DNA of 8,683 bases from an uncultured Clostridia bacterium (GTDB lineage Bacteria; Bacillota; Clostridia; Acetivibrionales; CALMWN01), in the NCBI GenBank assembly GCA_937873555.1, contig CALMWN010000376.1, forward strand, positions 1 to 8,683. The letters are read 5' to 3'. Shown here one piece after another: positions 6,027-8,683 of the stretch. The notes under the pieces were generated by a model. That model saw nothing but the letters and a program-made list of their open reading frames with translations. It was not told the origin of the DNA and made no database searches. Position 1 is the first letter of the stretch. Each line of letters begins with the position of its first letter. A program made the position numbers and the translations under genes.

Positions 6027-6336
6027 ATCTCAAATTCCTTTTAAATTTGACACATAATTAATATTATTCCCTATGTTCCCTATAAACAGGAAATGACCTT
6101 AAAATGAATACCCCATAAAAAGGTCGCTTTCCATGTCAGACTTGTGTACATAAACGGCGTGTCCATAACCGTCCGCCTGACGTTCTTATTATATCCGTTG
6201 TCATTTATAATATTCTTTTTCAGATGTTTTCTTATGCCATTTATTAGATTAAATCAAGTAGTATATTGAGAAAAAAAGGCGAAAAAATACAATATGAAAA
6301 TCATTGAGAAACAATAGTTTTTAAATTATGCATACT
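6027..6336. other. Intergenic region upstream of the protease gene, with repeats
   Basis: No gene is visible. TTCCCTAT occurs twice 9 bp apart (6067-6074, 6076-6083). An imperfect inverted repeat spans 6089-6132: GGAAA/TTTCC and GACCTT/AAGGTC pair with a small internal bulge and a 19-nt loop. Both lie 40-105 nt before the protease start on its strand, where operator or leader structures would be expected. No strong promoter for the protease could be identified. Confidence 0.35.
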
Positions 6337-6364
6337 TTGAGGGCTTTTTTGAGAATCCTATAAT
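6337..6364 (+). promoter_or_regulatory. Vegetative-type promoter for the small proline-rich ORF
   Basis: TTGAGG (6337-6342), a 16-bp spacer, then a perfect TATAAT (6359-6364). Transcription would start near 6371, leaving a leader of about 18 nt that contains GGAGA (6376-6380). Further upstream CATACTTT (6331-6338) resembles a SigE -10, but its -35 is poor. Confidence 0.5.
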
Positions 6365-6388
6365 AAAAATCCTTTGGAGATGATGAAG

Positions 6389-6526
6389 ATGAAGAATGCT
6401 TTTGTCAGCAGAATTGACTTGCCTGATATCACAAAAAATCCGGAAATAGTACAGCCTGAACCCAAACCCGCCAGGGAGATACCCTCGAAGCCTGATCCGG
6501 CAGTACAACCTGAGAGTACAACCTGA
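6389..6526 (+). CDS. Small proline-rich protein, 45 aa, unknown function; C-terminus altered by a tandem duplication
   Basis: Start chosen at the ATG at 6389, 9 nt after TTGGAG; in-frame ATGs at 6380 and 6383 sit too close to the ribosome binding site. The N-terminus (MKNAFVSRIDLPDITKNPEI) has a mixed composition, then a Pro-rich part follows with repeated P-[ED]-P-like units (VQPEPKPAREIPSKPDPAVQPE). The frame stops at TGA 6524-6526, inside the second copy of a 13-bp tandem repeat (6503-6528). Beyond the TGA the same frame continues as EETEQKEYGIVI to a TAA (6563-6565), which fits the acidic, Pro-rich style. With a single repeat copy the tail would instead read ERKQSRKSMAS. A promoter and a terminator frame the ORF closely, so a real transcript is likely. 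I recognise no family and see no membrane segment or signal peptide. Confidence 0.5.
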   Translation: MKNAFVSRIDLPDITKNPEIVQPEPKPAREIPSKPDPAVQPESTT

Positions 6527-6528
6527 GA
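6503..6528 (+). repeat. 13-bp perfect tandem duplication
   Basis: GTACAACCTGAGA occurs twice head to tail (6503-6515, 6516-6528). Because 13 is not a multiple of three, the second copy is read in another frame and creates the TGA that ends the small ORF. Confidence 0.9.
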
Positions 6529-6564
6529 GGAAACAGAGCAGAAAGAGTATGGCATCGTAATATA

Positions 6565-6604
6565 AACCCCAAGCTTGATAAATTCTGGCAAGCTTGAGGT
6601 TTTT
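6565..6604 (+). terminator. Rho-independent terminator after the small proline-rich ORF
   Basis: AACCCCAAGCTTG (6565-6577) pairs with CAAGCTTGAGGTT (6589-6601) with one mismatch, an 11-nt loop and a run of T at 6600-6604. Confidence 0.7.
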
Positions 6605-6693
6605 GGTTGAATATAAGTCATTTATTTATAATTGGTATCATTACTATCCTCCATGTTTACCTTTTCAAATGTATGTAAGCTGTAGATATAATT

Positions 6694-6724
6694 AATGCCT
6701 GGTGGGTCTCACCAGGCATTTTAA
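6694..6724 (-). terminator. Terminator hairpin at the 3' end of the Hsp20 gene, possibly bidirectional
   Basis: AATGCCTGGTG (6694-6704) and CACCAGGCATT (6710-6720) form a perfect 11-bp stem with a 5-nt loop. It begins 11 bp after the Hsp20 stop. On the minus strand it is followed by an AT-rich tract, on the plus strand by TTTT, so it may stop transcription from both sides. Confidence 0.7.
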
Positions 6725-6730
6725 TGTAGT

Positions 6731-7158
6731 TTACTGTATGTCAATTCTTCGGCCTTTCATTTTTGCCTGTTCTACTTTAGGGACAATTACAGACAGAATA
6801 CCATCTCGATATTCGGCTTTTGCCTGCTCTGATTTTACCTCTACAGGTAGAGGAATTGTCCTTGAAAACTCCCGTAAAACCTTTCACTTCGATATATGTG
6901 TTCATCTTTATACTCATTATCCTTTTTTGATTGTCCGGATAACCTTATAGAGTTTTCATCAACGTAGACATTCAGGTCTTCCTTTGATATTCCGGGAATT
7001 TCAGCTTTTACGATGACATCGCTGTCGGTTTGATATACGTCAACTCTTGGTGAAGTTGCCCGGCTAAAATAGCCGAAAGGTGAACGTTCAAGGAAACTCG
7101 TCATGTCCTTACTGATGTTATCAATATCTCTAAATGGATTCCACTCAACAAGGCTCAT
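6731..7158 (-). pseudogene. Hsp20/alpha-crystallin small heat-shock protein, broken by a one-base frameshift
   Basis: The minus-strand start at 7158 (MSLVEWNPFRDI) has AGGAG 7 nt upstream; an in-frame ATG at 7227 has no such support. The alpha-crystallin domain runs from about residue 38 (PRVDVYQTDSDVIVKAEIPG) through RSERFYGSF (90-98). There a run of four A on the plus strand (6865-6868) stands where five would keep the frame. As written, the protein ends early after 105 residues in QGQFLYL. In the next frame the missing part is intact: SRTIPLPVEVKS, AEYRDGILSVIVPK and a GRRIDIQ end with the IxI motif that drives oligomer assembly, stop at 6731-6733. Restored length would be 142 aa, normal for the family. 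Hsp20 proteins hold unfolding proteins for refolding. No CIRCE operator is visible. The rest of the frame is undamaged, so the lesion is very recent, a sequencing error, or slippage at translation. Confidence 0.88.
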
Positions 7159-7183
7159 AAAATCACTCCTAATAGTTTTTTGC

Positions 7184-7210
7184 ACTATAATATAATTTCC
7201 TTTTCTGCAA
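7184..7210 (-). promoter_or_regulatory. Possible promoter of the Hsp20 gene
   Basis: On the minus strand TTGCAG (7205-7210) and TATAGT (7184-7189) are 15 bp apart, shorter than the ideal 17, ending 25 bp before the ATG. No heat-shock operator of the CIRCE type is present. Confidence 0.35.
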
Positions 7211-7269
7211 TAAATATTCTTTTTCATTTAAATCATATTTTTTAATAAAATAGGATTAAAGATAACTTA

Positions 7270-7304
7270 AAGGGAGGATCTAAGTGGAAAATATCCATTT
7301 ATAG
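7270..7304 (+). other. Near-perfect ribosome binding site followed by a 6-codon ORF
   Basis: AAGGGAGGATC (7270-7280) is one of the best Shine-Dalgarno sequences in the window. A GTG six nt later (7284) opens only six codons (MENIHL, then TAG at 7302-7304). It may be a leader peptide, the stub of a lost gene, or chance. Confidence 0.3.
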
Positions 7305-7343
7305 TCTAAAAAAAATGAATCGGACAGCCACATTTTCATTCCT

Positions 7344-7372
7344 TTGCTATAGAATGTAATAAGAATTATAAA
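7344..7372 (+). promoter_or_regulatory. Possible promoter of the M14 peptidase gene
   Basis: TTGCTA (7344-7349) lies 17 bp before TATAAA (7367-7372). The predicted start near 7379 would leave a leader of only about 12 nt, holding a weak ACAGGGA ribosome binding site. Confidence 0.35.
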
Positions 7373-7391
7373 ATCAGAACAGGGAATAAAA

Positions 7392-8663
7392 ATGGAAACA
7401 TTAGCTTTAGGCTCCACGGGTCCAAATGTAAAGTTAATTCAGAGCCTTCTTAACAGGATAGGCTATAATGCGGGTCCAGTAGACGGAGGATTCGGACCTC
7501 AAACCCAACAAGCAGTTATTGCTTTTCAACGAAACAACGGACTTGTTCCCGACGGTATCGTAGGCCCTGCAACATGGAGTGTGTTTGAAAGGCTTATTTT
7601 AGGTTATGACACTTATATAGTCCGACGAGGTGATACTTTATATAATATAGCCGGAAGGTATTACACAACCTTAAGCGCCATATTGACTGCAAATCCGGGA
7701 ATAAACCCAAATGCATTAATGATAGGGCAGCGAATAATAGTGCCTTATGGAATTGATATTGTGTTTACAGACATCGATTACACATACGATATTATGGAAA
7801 GGCAGATACGGGGACTCAGGGTAAGGTATCCGTTTATTGAAGTTGGCAGTACAGGAAACAGTGTTATGGGTAAAAACCTGTATGTAATAAGACTTGGAAG
7901 AGGTTCCAACCAGGTGTCATATAATGCGTCTCATCATGCAAATGAATGGATTACGACACCTTTGTTGATGAAATTCATTGAAAATGTCGCAAAAGCTTAT
8001 TCGGTTGGAGGTAGCATAAGAGGCTACAGTATTCCCGACATTTGGAACCGAAGCAGCATATACATTGTACCTATGGTTAATCCTGATGGAGTTGACATGG
8101 TTACTTATTGGCCAAACTATCCCAATCCTGTTTACCAACAAGCAGCCCAGTTGAATACTACCGGACTTCCCTTGCCAAGTGTATGGAAAGCCAATATCAG
8201 GGGTATTGACCTGAATTTGAACTATCCTGCAGATTGGGAAAAAGAACATGAACTTGAGATAGAACAAGGGATCACCGGACCGGCCCCAAGAGACTACGGA
8301 GGTCCTGCACCTTTGTCGGAACCTGAATCAACTGCCATGGTCAACTTTACCAGACAGCATAATTTCAGGCTGGTCATTGCATACCATACACAGGGTGAGG
8401 TCATATACTATCGGTATGAAAATCTCGAACCTCCTGAGTCATTAACAATCGCTCAAATATTTTCACAGGTAAGCGGTTATTCTATTTCAGAAAATCCGGG
8501 AGAAGCTTCTTATGCAGGGTATAAGGATTGGTTCATACAAGAGTACAGAAGGCCCGGGTTTACGATTGAAGCTGGTATAGGTGTAAATCCTGTACCTGTA
8601 TCTCAATTTCCGACCATATACCGGCAGAATGAGGAAATCTTACTGCTGGGTGCTTTAGTATAA
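7392..8663 (+). CDS. PG-binding/LysM/M14 metallopeptidase, probable gamma-D-glutamyl-meso-diaminopimelate endopeptidase
   Basis: 423 aa in three parts. A PG_binding_1 domain (about 1-68) has GSTGPNVKLIQSLLN and DGGFGPQTQQAVIAFQ. A LysM domain (about 73-119) has YIVRRGDTLYNIA and NPNALMIGQRIIVP. A zinc carboxypeptidase-type M14 domain spans about 127-423. Zinc ligands are H182 and E185 (HHANE) and H332 (AYHTQGE); E393 (FTIEAGIG) is the general base. GIDLNLNYP (271-279) has Leu where digestive carboxypeptidases have Arg, in keeping with the bacterial cell-wall branch that cuts the gamma-D-Glu-mDAP bond. Both N-terminal domains bind peptidoglycan, yet there is no signal peptide. That resembles sporulation endopeptidase I of Lysinibacillus sphaericus, which acts from the mother cell on spore peptidoglycan. 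The ribosome binding site is weak (CAGGGA, 6 nt before the ATG). The gene stands alone, divergent from Hsp20, and ends 20 bp before the window edge. Confidence 0.87.
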   Translation: METLALGSTGPNVKLIQSLLNRIGYNAGPVDGGFGPQTQQAVIAFQRNNGLVPDGIVGPATWSVFERLILGYDTYIVRRGDTLYNIAGRYYTTLSAILTANPGINPNALMIGQRIIVPYGIDIVFTDIDYTYDIMERQIRGLRVRYPFIEVGSTGNSVMGKNLYVIRLGRGSNQVSYNASHHANEWITTPLLMKFIENVAKAYSVGGSIRGYSIPDIWNRSSIYIVPMVNPDGVDMVTYWPNYPNPVYQQAAQLNTTGLPLPSVWKANIRGIDLNLNYPADWEKEHELEIEQGITGPAPRDYGGPAPLSEPESTAMVNFTRQHNFRLVIAYHTQGEVIYYRYENLEPPESLTIAQIFSQVSGYSISENPGEASYAGYKDWFIQEYRRPGFTIEAGIGVNPVPVSQFPTIYRQNEEILLLGALV

Positions 8664-8683
8664 GTGATTTACTCTGCTTTCAT

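Noticed and set aside
6702..6950. 82-codon plus-strand ORF
   Set aside because: It is the antisense shadow of the frameshifted Hsp20 gene, and it starts inside the terminator hairpin.
7159..7227. 23-residue N-terminal extension of Hsp20 from an ATG at 7227
   Set aside because: The AGGAG site 7 nt before the ATG at 7158 and the family's normal N-terminus (MSLVEWNPF) support the shorter form; the candidate promoter also lies inside the extension.
7321..7343. Hairpin AATGAA/TTCATT upstream of the M14 peptidase gene
   Set aside because: Only about six AT-rich pairs with a long loop and no T-run; not convincing as a terminator or riboswitch.

Overview
The window looks like chromosomal DNA of an anaerobic, spore-forming, low-GC Firmicute of the class Clostridia. 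AT-rich codon use, strong AGGAGG-type ribosome binding sites, a CwlJ/GerQ spore-germination pair, a clostridial-type membrane-anchored ClpP-fold protease and an oxygen-sensitive radical SAM enzyme all point that way. A relative of Ruminiclostridium/Acetivibrio is my guess, made from gene content only. I see no rRNA, tRNA, CRISPR array or intact transposase.

Layout. (1) 1-269, minus: the first 89 codons of a membrane-anchored regulator, probably AraC/YesN-like, with a short leader and an extended -10 promoter. (2) 353-472: a 120-bp element with perfect 17-bp terminal inverted repeats, MITE-like. (3) 634-1861, plus: a 30-codon ORF closed by a hairpin, then the spore cortex-lytic enzyme cwlJ and its partner gerQ, closed by a clear rho-independent terminator. 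(4) 1862-2262: about 400 bp with no supported gene. (5) 2263-5113, plus: a T4-polynucleotide-kinase-like P-loop kinase, a COG1313-type radical SAM protein whose start is anomalous, and a class V PLP enzyme of the cysteine desulfurase fold that lacks the desulfurase cysteine. (6) 6026-5175, minus: a membrane-anchored SDH-type ClpP-fold serine protease. (7) 6337-6604, plus: a small proline-rich ORF with its own promoter and terminator, carrying a 13-bp tandem duplication that forces a stop codon. (8) 7158-6731, minus: an Hsp20 small heat-shock gene broken by a one-base frameshift. (9) 7392-8663, plus: a PG-binding/LysM/M14 peptidase, most likely a gamma-D-glutamyl-diaminopimelate endopeptidase.

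How it fits together. Two loci concern the spore wall. CwlJ and GerQ act together in cortex lysis at germination, and the M14 peptidase, which has no signal peptide, resembles sporulation-associated endopeptidases that trim cortex stem peptides. The membrane protease and Hsp20 concern protein quality control. The kinase, radical SAM and PLP genes are co-directional, but no shared pathway can be shown from sequence. I do not see a clearly new multi-gene system. The points most worth a second look are the Hsp20 frameshift, the Cys-less PLP enzyme, the apparent AUA start of the radical SAM gene, the lysine-free N-terminus of GerQ, and the two small ORFs with well-formed expression signals.
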